From NCBI GenBank assembly GCA_017531065.1, contig JAFXLR010000128.1, forward strand, positions 1 through 9,215: a DNA stretch of 9,215 nucleotides. Reading direction: 5' to 3'. The first letter of the stretch is position 1. Every line of letters starts with the position of its first letter. Positions 1 to 6,116 of the stretch are shown here, one piece after another. The position numbers and the translations under genes are program-made. Origin of the DNA: Bacilli bacterium. GTDB lineage: Bacteria > Bacillota_I > Bacilli_A > RFN20 > CAG-826. The notes under the pieces are model-generated. The model was not told where the DNA came from. It saw nothing but the letters and a program-made list of their open reading frames with translations, and did no database searches.

Positions 1-770
1 CGGTCTGGGTAGATGGTGCCTTGGGCAAGATATGCGCCTTCGGTGTTGCCGGTTAAGGCCTCAGCGAAGACATCGATGAAGGTTTTGCCGATGATTTTGC
101 GTTTTTGCTCAGGATCGGTGACGCCTTTGAGTTTATCGAGGAAGAGATCTTCTCTATCAAGATAATGGAAATCGAGAGGGAGATCTGGGTTGTTGTCGAA
201 GGTAGCGCAGACTTGTTCTGCCTCGCCTTTTCTAAGCAAGCCATGGTTGATGAAGTAGCAGTGGAGATTCTTGCCGATTGCCTTAGCAATGAGGGCAGCG
301 GTAACCGCGGAATCAACACCGCCAGATAAAGCGCAGATGACCTTCTTGTCGCCGACTTGCTTTCTGATCTGTTCGATCATGCCTTCGGCGAAGGATTTGC
401 CATCCCAGTTCTTTTTCGCTTTGACGATATTGAAGAGGAAGTTCTCAAGATCTTTGTTCTCGCCTTCTTCGGAGAATTCGCCAACGGAAACATTGAAAGG
501 GAGTTTGTCCCCGAATTCTTTCTTAACGAGCTTGGCACCATAGGTGAGCGCTAAGATAGGTTTCTTAAGCTCATAAACCCATGATGGAAGCGTGGCTTCA
601 TCACTTTCGAAGCAATCGCCAAGGACGATGCCTTCGACGTCTTCGCTCTTAAGGACTTCGATCTCCTTGTCATAAGCAGCGATCTCAGAGTAGACGTGGC
701 TTTCTCTGATGCGGCGGGCGATCACTTTCGAAGCGTGACCACCGAAATCAACGACGATGATTTTCTCCAT
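1..770 (-). CDS. guaA: GMP synthase with degenerate, shortened glutaminase domain (partial; C-terminus beyond left edge)
   Basis: GMP synthase makes GMP from XMP, ATP and ammonia in the cytoplasm. My minus-strand reading from ATG 770 gives 256 complete codons before the window edge. Residues 1-22 (MEKIIVVDFGGHASKVIARR) match the usual N-terminal amidotransferase start. The ATP-pyrophosphatase P-loop SGGVDS is at residues 149-154, followed by GKNLHCYFINHGLLRKGEAEQV, DPEQKRKIIGKTF and AQGTIYPD, all typical of GuaA. In E. coli GuaA the P-loop lies near residue 235, so about 85 residues are missing ahead of it. The nucleophile motif GxCYG reads ALTYGAK, with Thr76 where Cys is expected, and no counterpart of the HPE motif remains. 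The enzyme would therefore depend on free ammonia or on another glutaminase. It starts 4 nt after the guaB stop, with a GGAGG site (781-785) inside the end of guaB, so the two are co-transcribed. The family call is firm; loss of glutaminase activity is inference. Confidence 0.93.
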   Translation of the reverse strand, partial: MEKIIVVDFGGHASKVIARRIRESHVYSEIAAYDKEIEVLKSEDVEGIVLGDCFESDEATLPSWVYELKKPILALTYGAKLVKKEFGDKLPFNVSVGEFSEEGENKDLENFLFNIVKAKKNWDGKSFAEGMIEQIRKQVGDKKVICALSGGVDSAVTAALIAKAIGKNLHCYFINHGLLRKGEAEQVCATFDNNPDLPLDFHYLDREDLFLDKLKGVTDPEQKRKIIGKTFIDVFAEALTGNTEGAYLAQGTIYPD

Positions 771-774
771 TTAA

Positions 775-1914
775 TTATGGCCTCCAGTAGTTAGAACTCT
801 CTTTTTCAAGGGTGACATCGTGAGGATGGCTCTCCTTGAGGGATGCTGAGGTGATGCGAAGGAATTTGGCTTCCTTCTGAAGGGTCTCAAGGTCTTTGGC
901 GCCTTCATAACCCATGCCTGAACGAAGACCGCCAAGAAGCTCGAAGATGATTTCAGAGGCGCTTCCTTTGCAAGGGACAAGGGCCTCAACGCCTTCGGCG
1001 ACGAGTTTCTTATGTGGGTCTTGGAAATAACGGTCGCTAGAACCATTGGCCTGTGCCATAGCGGCTAAAGAGCCCATGCCACGGTACTGCTTATATTTCT
1101 TGCCATTGATGATGACGGTGTTGCCAGGGGCTTCGGAGGTGGAACCGAAGATGGCGCCAAGCATGACGGAGTCAGCGCCAGCGACGATGGCTTTGACGAT
1201 ATCGCCAGAGTAGCGGATGCCGCCGTCGGCGATGAGAGGGATGTTATGTTCTTTGCAAGCTTTGGCGCAATCCATGATAGCGGTGATCTGTGGAACGCCC
1301 ATACCGGAGATGACACGAGTGGTGCAGATGGAGCCAGGGCCCATACCGACCTTGATGGCGTCAGCGCCATTCTCGGCTAAGGTCTTGGCACCTTCGTAAG
1401 TGGCGACGTTGCCAGCGATGATATCGATAGCAGGGAAGGCTTTCTTAAGGTCTTTAAGAGCCTCAATGACGTTTTTGCTATGGCCATGGGCGCTATCGAG
1501 GATGAAGAAATCGGCCCCGGCTTCGGCAAGGGCTTTCGCTCTTTCAAGCTTCTCGGCCTTGATGCCAAGAGAGGCACCGACGAGGAGCTTGCCATTCTTA
1601 TCTAAGTTGGCGTTTGGATAATCGTCTAAGGAAACGACTGTGTCTTTGACTTTCTTGATCTCAGCGGCTTGCGCTTCGATGGACATGTTCTTATGGATGA
1701 CGCCGACACCGCCGTTTTCGGCAAGGGTGATGGCCATCTCATGTTCAGTGACGGTATCCATGGCTGCGCTTAAAAGCGGAACATTGATATTGATGCGCCT
1801 GCTTAGGCGGGTTTTGAGACACACCATGTCAGGCGTGATCTCGCTATACCTTGGGATAAGAAGAACGTCGTCGAATGTGAGACCGAATCCCACGATTTTG
1901 TCGTCGAATTGCAT
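775..1914 (-). CDS. guaB: IMP dehydrogenase lacking the CBS (Bateman) domain
   Basis: IMP dehydrogenase oxidises IMP to XMP with NAD+, the first committed step to GMP. The 379-residue protein shows the N-terminal [14 protein letters not shown] (12-25), the catalytic loop GPGSICTTR with Cys197, the phosphate-binding [14 protein letters not shown] (230-243), YRGMGS (277-282) and the mobile flap DRYF (294-297), then [11 protein letters not shown]. The usual flap ending VPYKG reads VPCKG here. Typical enzymes have about 488 residues. Here [17 protein letters not shown] (74-90) passes through a linker of about 20 residues straight into KLLVGASLG, so the two regulatory CBS motifs are absent. Natural CBS-less forms are known, for example in Borrelia. 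I chose ATG 1914 rather than the longer GTG 1923: that GTG overlaps the strong AAGGAGG site, which sits 8 nt before ATG 1914. guaA follows after 4 nt. Confidence 0.97.
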   Translation of the reverse strand: MQFDDKIVGFGLTFDDVLLIPRYSEITPDMVCLKTRLSRRININVPLLSAAMDTVTEHEMAITLAENGGVGVIHKNMSIEAQAAEIKKVKDTVVSLDDYPNANLDKNGKLLVGASLGIKAEKLERAKALAEAGADFFILDSAHGHSKNVIEALKDLKKAFPAIDIIAGNVATYEGAKTLAENGADAIKVGMGPGSICTTRVISGMGVPQITAIMDCAKACKEHNIPLIADGGIRYSGDIVKAIVAGADSVMLGAIFGSTSEAPGNTVIINGKKYKQYRGMGSLAAMAQANGSSDRYFQDPHKKLVAEGVEALVPCKGSASEIIFELLGGLRSGMGYEGAKDLETLQKEAKFLRITSASLKESHPHDVTLEKESSNYWRP

Positions 1915-1922
1915 CGAAGCCA

Positions 1923-1929
1923 CCTCCTT
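1923..1929 (-). promoter_or_regulatory. Ribosome binding site fixing the guaB start
   Basis: On the minus strand AAGGAGG ends 8 nt before ATG 1914. The upstream in-frame GTG at 1923 begins on the last G of this site and so cannot be the start it serves. Confidence 0.85.
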
Positions 1930-1931
1930 GT

Positions 1932-1962
1932 GTAATAAAATTCTTTACTGGCTTTTTATTAC
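1932..1962 (-). promoter_or_regulatory. 5' leader stem-loop of guaBA mRNA, possible pseudoknot
   Basis: A perfect 9-bp inverted repeat (GTAATAAAA at 1932-1940, TTTTATTAC at 1954-1962) flanks a 13-nt loop. With the -10 box at 1968-1973, transcription should begin near 1961, so the guaB transcript would open with this stem. The stem ends 2 nt before the AAGGAGG site. The loop carries AGCCA, which can pair with UGGCU lying between the ribosome binding site and the start codon (1918-1922). The stem is all A/T apart from its closing G-C pair, so it is weak, and the repeat might instead be a DNA operator at the start point. No known riboswitch class is recognised. Confidence 0.5.
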
Positions 1963-1967
1963 GACAC

Positions 1968-1973
1968 ATTATA
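1968..1973 (-). promoter_or_regulatory. guaBA promoter -10 box
   Basis: A perfect TATAAT on the minus strand lies 54 nt before the guaB start codon. No good -35 box is seen: at 17 bp the hexamer reads TAGTCC (1991-1996), only 3 of 6 matches. A weak -35 often goes with activator dependence. Confidence 0.65.
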
Positions 1974-1975
1974 CA

Positions 1976-1990
1976 TTCCATATAATGGAA
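1976..1990. promoter_or_regulatory. Inverted repeat filling the guaB promoter spacer (candidate operator)
   Basis: TTCCAT-ATA-ATGGAA is a perfect 6-bp inverted repeat with a 3-nt centre. Together with two further bases it fills the 17 bp upstream of the guaB -10 box, where a bound regulator would meet RNA polymerase. It also contains a TATAAT on the plus strand, so a rightward promoter is an alternative reading, although no -35 box supports it. Confidence 0.4.
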
Positions 1991-1996
1991 GGACTA

Positions 1997-2390
1997 TTTA
2001 TTTCTTCATGTAAGCGGTTCCCACTTAATTTAGTTCCAGTCAAAATCACTAATTTTTTCCAAAAAGTCATCCGTCTTAAAAAGAAGAGAAAACTAATTAA
2101 AAAGTCGGAATTTTACATGTTGTCGTAAAGAGTGCCAAAAGTTAAGGTTGCATCGCAATTGCCGCTTTACTTTCATGAGGCATGAAATTAAGGGGTTTTC
2201 CTTCGTCGCAAACAAGAGAAAGACCACCAACCATCGAGAGAAAATAATTACAGAGGCTCACGGATCTTCATCCAATCTCAAACACTCAGAAAATGGACAA
2301 AAGCAGAAGTGGTTTTCTTGACCGAATTACCGTTATTTCAGTACCAAATCAAAAATATGGACTAAACCTCTTCATGCGTGTGACCATTTA
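1997..2390. other. Gene-free stretch between the guaBA and xyl promoters
   Basis: About 390 bp with no open frame that has a ribosome binding site and family resemblance. The left part (2030-2115) is A/T-rich. I see a 7-bp inverted repeat at 2171-2187, a weak cre-like match at 2008-2022, and TGGAC-type repeats at 2294-2302 and 2358-2366. No RNA family or terminator is recognised. It is longer than a simple divergent promoter needs, so a small RNA or distant activator sites are possible. Confidence 0.5.
2171..2187. repeat. Perfect 7-bp inverted repeat
   Basis: TTTCATG-AGG-CATGAAA, with a 3-nt centre, stands alone in the middle of the divergent intergenic region. No run of T follows on either strand, so it is not an intrinsic terminator. 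It may be an operator or part of an unrecognised RNA. Confidence 0.45.
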
Positions 2391-2419
2391 TTGCAAAGGC
2401 GTATGCCTAGGCCTACAAT
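2391..2419 (+). promoter_or_regulatory. xylAp: xylA operon promoter (-35 TTGCAA, -10 TACAAT)
   Basis: TTGCAA (2391-2396) and TACAAT (2414-2419) are 17 bp apart, placing the start point near 2426 and giving a leader of about 100 nt. The spacer is made of AGGC/GCCT half-sites, including the 8-bp palindrome GCCTAGGC (2405-2412), which could be an operator. The weak -35 box fits an activator-dependent promoter. Confidence 0.55.
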
Positions 2420-2471
2420 ATGACCTATAAACATAAGTTTTGTCCACTAGGGGAAAACATTTGCCATTTTT

Positions 2472-2485
2472 TGAAAGCGCTTTCA
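2472..2485. promoter_or_regulatory. cre site (CcpA catabolite repression)
   Basis: TGAAAGCGCTTTCA is a perfect 14-bp palindrome matching the Bacillota cre consensus (TGWNANCGNTNWCA). It lies about 46 nt downstream of the predicted xylA start point and 40 nt before the start codon, where CcpA with HPr-Ser-P blocks elongating polymerase. Glucose repression of the xylose operon is the expected effect. Confidence 0.92.
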
Positions 2486-2507
2486 CCTATAGAATGGACA
2501 CAAACAC

Positions 2508-2513
2508 AAGGAG
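2508..2513 (+). promoter_or_regulatory. Ribosome binding site fixing the xylA start
   Basis: AAGGAG ends 11 nt before ATG 2525. The longer in-frame ATG at 2420 has no such site, lies almost on the -10 box, and its reading frame would run across the cre site. Confidence 0.8.
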
Positions 2514-2524
2514 TTACCAAGAAA

Positions 2525-3850
2525 ATGGAATATTTCCCTTTCGTCAAACAGGTCCAATACAAGGGCCCATCCTCAACTGAACCATTCGCGTTCAAGTACT
2601 ATGATGCCAATCGCATCGTCTGCGGCAAGCCAATGAAAGAATGGATGCCATTCGCCATGGCTTGGTGGCACAACCTCGGCGCTGCCGGTACCGACATGTT
2701 CGGCGGCAACACCATGGACAAGTCCTGGGGTGTCGACAAAGACAAAGACCCAATGGGCTATGCCAAAGCCAAAGTTGATGCTGGCTTCGAATTCATGCAG
2801 AAGATGGGCATCGAATACTATTGCTTCCACGATGTCGACCTCGTCCCAGAGTGCGACGACATCACCGTCATGTACCAGAGACTCGATGAGATCGGTGAGT
2901 ACCTTCTCAAGAAACAGAAGGAAACCGGCATCAAGCTTCTTTGGGCTACTGCCAACGCCTTCGGACACCGCCGTTTCATGAACGGTGCTGGTTCCAGCAA
3001 TTCCGCCGAAGTCTATTGCTTCGCCGCCGCTCAGATCAAGAAAGCTCTTGAGCTCTGCGTCAAACTCGGTGGCAAAGGCTATGTCTTCTGGGGTGGACGT
3101 GAAGGCTACGAAACCCTTCTCAACACCGACGTCAAGTTCGAAGAAGAGAACATCGCCAACCTCATGAGAGTCGCTCGTGACTATGGCCGCAAGATCGGCT
3201 TCAAAGGCGACTTCTACATCGAACCAAAACCAAAAGAGCCAACAAAGCACCAGTATGACTTCGACGCCGCGACCGCCATCGGATTCCTCCGCAAATACGG
3301 TCTCGACAAAGACTTCAAGATGAACATCGAAGCCAACCACGCCACCTTAGCTGGCCACACCTTCGAACACGAACTCCGCATCTCCGCCATGAACGGCATG
3401 CTCGGTTCCATCGACGCCAACGAAGGCGATACCTTACTTGGATGGGACGTTGACAGATTCCCAGCCAATGTTTACAGCGCCACCTTCGCCATGCTCGAAG
3501 TCATCAAAGCCGGTGGACTTACCGGTGGCTTCAACTTCGACGCCAAGAACCGCCGCGCTTCCAACACCTATGAAGATATGTTCAAGGCCTTCGTCCTTGG
3601 TATGGATACCTTCGCTTTAGGTCTCCTCAATGCCGAAGCCCTCATCAAAGATGGCCGCATCGACAAGTTCGTCGAAGGCAGATATGCTTCCTTCAAGACC
3701 GGCATCGGTGCCAAGATCCGCGATCATTCCGCTACCCTTGAAGATTTAGCTGCCCACGCTCTCGAAGCCAAGGTCTGCGAAGATCCAGGCAGCGGCGACG
3801 AGGAAGAACTCCAGGAAATCCTCAACCAGGTCATGTTCGGTAAGAAATAA
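2525..3850 (+). CDS. xylA: Xylose isomerase, class II
   Basis: This cytoplasmic enzyme interconverts D-xylose and D-xylulose using two divalent metal ions. The 441-residue length fits the class II (long N-terminus) group. Visible landmarks are FHDVD with catalytic His102 and Asp105, [10 protein letters not shown] with metal ligand Glu233 and Lys235, [16 protein letters not shown] with Glu269 and His272, SIDAN with Asp297, GWDVDRFP with Asp308 and Asp310, and FNFDAK with Asp340. All metal and proton-transfer residues are therefore present. The start at MEYFPF is set by AAGGAG and by the family's usual N-terminus (YFPxVxxVxYxGPxS). The TAA stop shares its last A with the ATG of xylB, so the two are translationally coupled. 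It lies downstream of a perfect cre site. Confidence 0.98.
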   Translation: MEYFPFVKQVQYKGPSSTEPFAFKYYDANRIVCGKPMKEWMPFAMAWWHNLGAAGTDMFGGNTMDKSWGVDKDKDPMGYAKAKVDAGFEFMQKMGIEYYCFHDVDLVPECDDITVMYQRLDEIGEYLLKKQKETGIKLLWATANAFGHRRFMNGAGSSNSAEVYCFAAAQIKKALELCVKLGGKGYVFWGGREGYETLLNTDVKFEEENIANLMRVARDYGRKIGFKGDFYIEPKPKEPTKHQYDFDAATAIGFLRKYGLDKDFKMNIEANHATLAGHTFEHELRISAMNGMLGSIDANEGDTLLGWDVDRFPANVYSATFAMLEVIKAGGLTGGFNFDAKNRRASNTYEDMFKAFVLGMDTFALGLLNAEALIKDGRIDKFVEGRYASFKTGIGAKIRDHSATLEDLAAHALEAKVCEDPGSGDEEELQEILNQVMFGKK

Positions 3851-5313
3851 TGGACCACTACATTGGCATTGACCTCGGGACTAGCGCCCTCAAGGCCTTA
3901 TTCGTCCGCGAAGACGGAAAAATCTGTGCCAAAGCTAGTGTCCCTTATGATTGCTCCCATCCACATGAATTCTGGTCGGAGCAAGAACCTTCCCTCTGGT
4001 TCAGCGCTTGCAAGCAAGCCATCAAAGAATTAGTGCGCGTCACTGGCGAAAGTCGCGTCAAAGCGATTGGTATCGCCGGTCAGATGCATGGCCTTGTCAT
4101 GCTCGATGAGAATGACAAAGTCCTTCGTCCAGCCATCCTCTGGAACGATGGAAGAAGCCAGGAAGAAACTGACTACCTCAATAACAATATCGGCAAGGCG
4201 AAATTAACCGAATTAACCGGCAACATCGCCTTCGCCGGTTTCACCGCACCAAAGATCCTCTGGGTCAAAAAGCATGAGCCAAATGTCTTCGCCGCTACGA
4301 AGAAGATCATGCTTCCAAAGGACTATCTTAACTACATGCTCAGTGGCAAATTCGTCACTGACTATAGTGATGCCAGCGGCTTCTTGCTCTTAGACGTCAA
4401 GAACCGCAAATACTCTAAAGAAATGCTCGACATCTGCGGCATTACCGAAGAGATGATGCCAGAGCTCCACGAGTCTAGCGACGTCATCGGCACCCTCAAA
4501 GAAGAATTCGCCAAAGAGTTCGGAATCGAAGGTGAGTGCAAGATCGTTGCTGGCGCTGGAGATAACGCTGGCTCAGCGATTGGCACCGGAACCATCGGCG
4601 AAGGAAGATGCAACATCTCCCTTGGCACCTCCGGAACCATCTTCATCTCCTCCTCCCATTTCTGCCCAGACGTCAAAAACGCCCTTCACTCATTCTGCGA
4701 TGCCGCAGGTGCTTACCATCTTCTTGGCTGCACCCTCAGCGCCGCAAGTGCCCGTAAGTGGTGGTTAGAGCAGATCAGAGAGACCGAAGACTTCGCCAAA
4801 GACGAGATCGATGTCAAAGGCGCGAAGGAGAGCAATGTCTTCTTCATGCCATACCTCGCTGGCGAACGTTCCCCATATAACGATGTCAAAGTGAGAGCCG
4901 CTTTCCTTGGCTTAGACTCCACGACCACCAAGGCCGATATGTCTAGAGCCGTCATGGAAGGCGTTGCCTTCTCCCTCAAGGATTGCCTTGACGCCGCCAA
5001 AGAAGACGGCGCTTGCCCACAGATGGCCACCATCTCTGGCGGAGGCTTCCGTAGTGAGGAGTGGTGCCAGATTTTCGCTGACATCTTCGAGATCCAGCTT
5101 TCCAAGCTCGACGGCAACGAAGGACCATCCTTCGGTGGCGCCATCCTTGGCATGGTTGGAGATGGAAAATATGAGTCTTGCGCCGCTGCGGCCGCCAAGA
5201 TCATCAAGAAAGCGAAAGTCTACTTCCCTAACGAAGCGAAGTTCGCTTACTATCGCGCCAAACACGCCAAATACAAGAGCATCTATCCTCTTATCAAACA
5301 GATAGAAGATTAA
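3850..5313 (+). CDS. xylB: Xylulokinase (FGGY family)
   Basis: It phosphorylates D-xylulose to D-xylulose-5-phosphate, feeding the pentose phosphate or phosphoketolase route. The 487 residues match the family (about 480-500). The N-terminal ATPase-fold motif GIDLGTSALKAL (6-17), the sugar-contacting GQMHG (77-81) and LWNDGR (97-102), the AGAGDNAGSAIGTG segment with catalytic base Asp238, SLGTSG (257-262), MPYLAGERSPY and the adenosine-binding SGGGFRSE appear in the expected order. No strong ribosome binding site precedes it and its ATG overlaps the xylA stop (TAATG), so translation probably depends on termination of xylA. The AraC-type gene follows 14 nt later. QMHG and the partner xylA favour xylulokinase over other FGGY sugar kinases. 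Confidence 0.96.
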   Translation: MDHYIGIDLGTSALKALFVREDGKICAKASVPYDCSHPHEFWSEQEPSLWFSACKQAIKELVRVTGESRVKAIGIAGQMHGLVMLDENDKVLRPAILWNDGRSQEETDYLNNNIGKAKLTELTGNIAFAGFTAPKILWVKKHEPNVFAATKKIMLPKDYLNYMLSGKFVTDYSDASGFLLLDVKNRKYSKEMLDICGITEEMMPELHESSDVIGTLKEEFAKEFGIEGECKIVAGAGDNAGSAIGTGTIGEGRCNISLGTSGTIFISSSHFCPDVKNALHSFCDAAGAYHLLGCTLSAASARKWWLEQIRETEDFAKDEIDVKGAKESNVFFMPYLAGERSPYNDVKVRAAFLGLDSTTTKADMSRAVMEGVAFSLKDCLDAAKEDGACPQMATISGGGFRSEEWCQIFADIFEIQLSKLDGNEGPSFGGAILGMVGDGKYESCAAAAAKIIKKAKVYFPNEAKFAYYRAKHAKYKSIYPLIKQIED

Positions 5314-5327
5314 AGGAGACTTTATCG

Positions 5328-6116
5328 ATGTCAGAGAAGACGGTCTCGTTTGAGGAGGGTCGCTCTAACAGAGTGAATTACCTCTATCATCAAGACGACG
5401 TGAATCTTACGTTTTCCGCCCATTTTCATGACAGCTTTGAGTTTCTTTATTGCTACGAAGGACTGTTAAAAGTCTCGATCGACAAGAATGATTTCATGCT
5501 TCACGCAGGTGAGGCTGCCCTCATCCTTCCGAATCAGATCCATCTCTATGAGACGGTAGGTTCTTCGAAAAGCTACCTCTGCATTTTCTCTCCTGACCAC
5601 GTCGATGCGTTTTACCCATCGACGGTCAAGGAGTGTGCAGTCAACCCAGTCTTCAAATTCGACAAATACCTGAATCTTTTAGAGGACATAAAGCACTCGG
5701 GCGACCCATATCTCATCCGCAGTGCTTTTTATTTCATCGCGAGCATCTATAGCAAGCTCCCGAAGATGCCAAGGGAAAAGAAGTTCACGACCCTTGTCGG
5801 TCAAGTTCTCTCCTATGTCGAGGAGAACTATAAGACGAACATCTCCCTTGATGACTTCTCGAAGAAAGTGGGATACGACTATCATTACCTCTCTAACGTC
5901 GTCAATGACGGCTTAAAAGAGAACTTCAGAAGCTATCTCAATCGTTTCAGGGTCCAAAAGGCCATCGAGCTCCTAAAAAGAGAGGATGTCCAAATCCAGG
6001 AAGTGGCAGAGGAAGTCGGTTACGACTCACTTCGCACTTTCAACCGCAACTTTTTGAAAATTATCGGTAAGACCCCAAGGGATTACCGTGAGGAAATACT
6101 GGAGGAGAACAAATGA
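5328..6116 (+). CDS. AraC-family transcriptional regulator (probable xylose/xyloside sensor)
   Basis: A 262-residue DNA-binding regulator. Residues 25-90 form an AraC-type cupin effector domain: SAHFHDSFEFLYCYEG with the usual histidines, then LHAGEAALILPNQIHLYE. Residues 155-258 carry two helix-turn-helix motifs; the second shows the family signature VAEEVGYDSLRTFNRNFLKIIGKTPRDYR. AAAGGAG overlaps the xylB stop and lies 9 nt before the ATG. The gene sits inside the sugar operon between xylB and the glycosidase, so autoregulation and activation by xylose or xylo-oligosaccharide are likely. TGGAC-type repeats near the xylA promoter are possible targets. Its codons are less biased than those of the flanking enzymes, as expected for a weakly expressed regulator. 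The effector is not shown by sequence. Confidence 0.93.
   Translation: MSEKTVSFEEGRSNRVNYLYHQDDVNLTFSAHFHDSFEFLYCYEGLLKVSIDKNDFMLHAGEAALILPNQIHLYETVGSSKSYLCIFSPDHVDAFYPSTVKECAVNPVFKFDKYLNLLEDIKHSGDPYLIRSAFYFIASIYSKLPKMPREKKFTTLVGQVLSYVEENYKTNISLDDFSKKVGYDYHYLSNVVNDGLKENFRSYLNRFRVQKAIELLKREDVQIQEVAEEVGYDSLRTFNRNFLKIIGKTPRDYREEILEENK

Noticed and set aside
1915..1923. GTG start for guaB at 1923
   Set aside because: The GTG overlaps the AAGGAGG ribosome binding site, and ATG 1914 is ideally placed 8 nt after it.
1930..2000. Purine (guanine/xpt-type) riboswitch before guaB
   Set aside because: The predicted leader is under 50 nt, too short for the three-way junction of that class, and its conserved loops are not present.
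1640..2128. Plus-strand frame of 162 codons crossing the guaB 5' end
   Set aside because: Most of it is antisense to guaB, and the rest runs through A/T-rich intergenic DNA. There is no ribosome binding site or recognisable domain.
2420..2524. 35-codon N-terminal extension of xylose isomerase from ATG 2420
   Set aside because: It lies on the promoter and cre site, has no ribosome binding site, and family members begin at the MEYFPF-type start, which has AAGGAG 11 nt upstream.
2573..3340. Long minus-strand frame (255 codons) opposite xylA
   Set aside because: It mirrors the strongly biased codons of xylA, shows no family motif and has no ribosome binding site. Xylose isomerase on the other strand explains the sequence fully.
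4713..5207. Minus-strand frame (164 codons) opposite xylB
   Set aside because: Antisense shadow of xylulokinase, with low-complexity composition rich in Ser, Ala and Pro and no recognisable motif.
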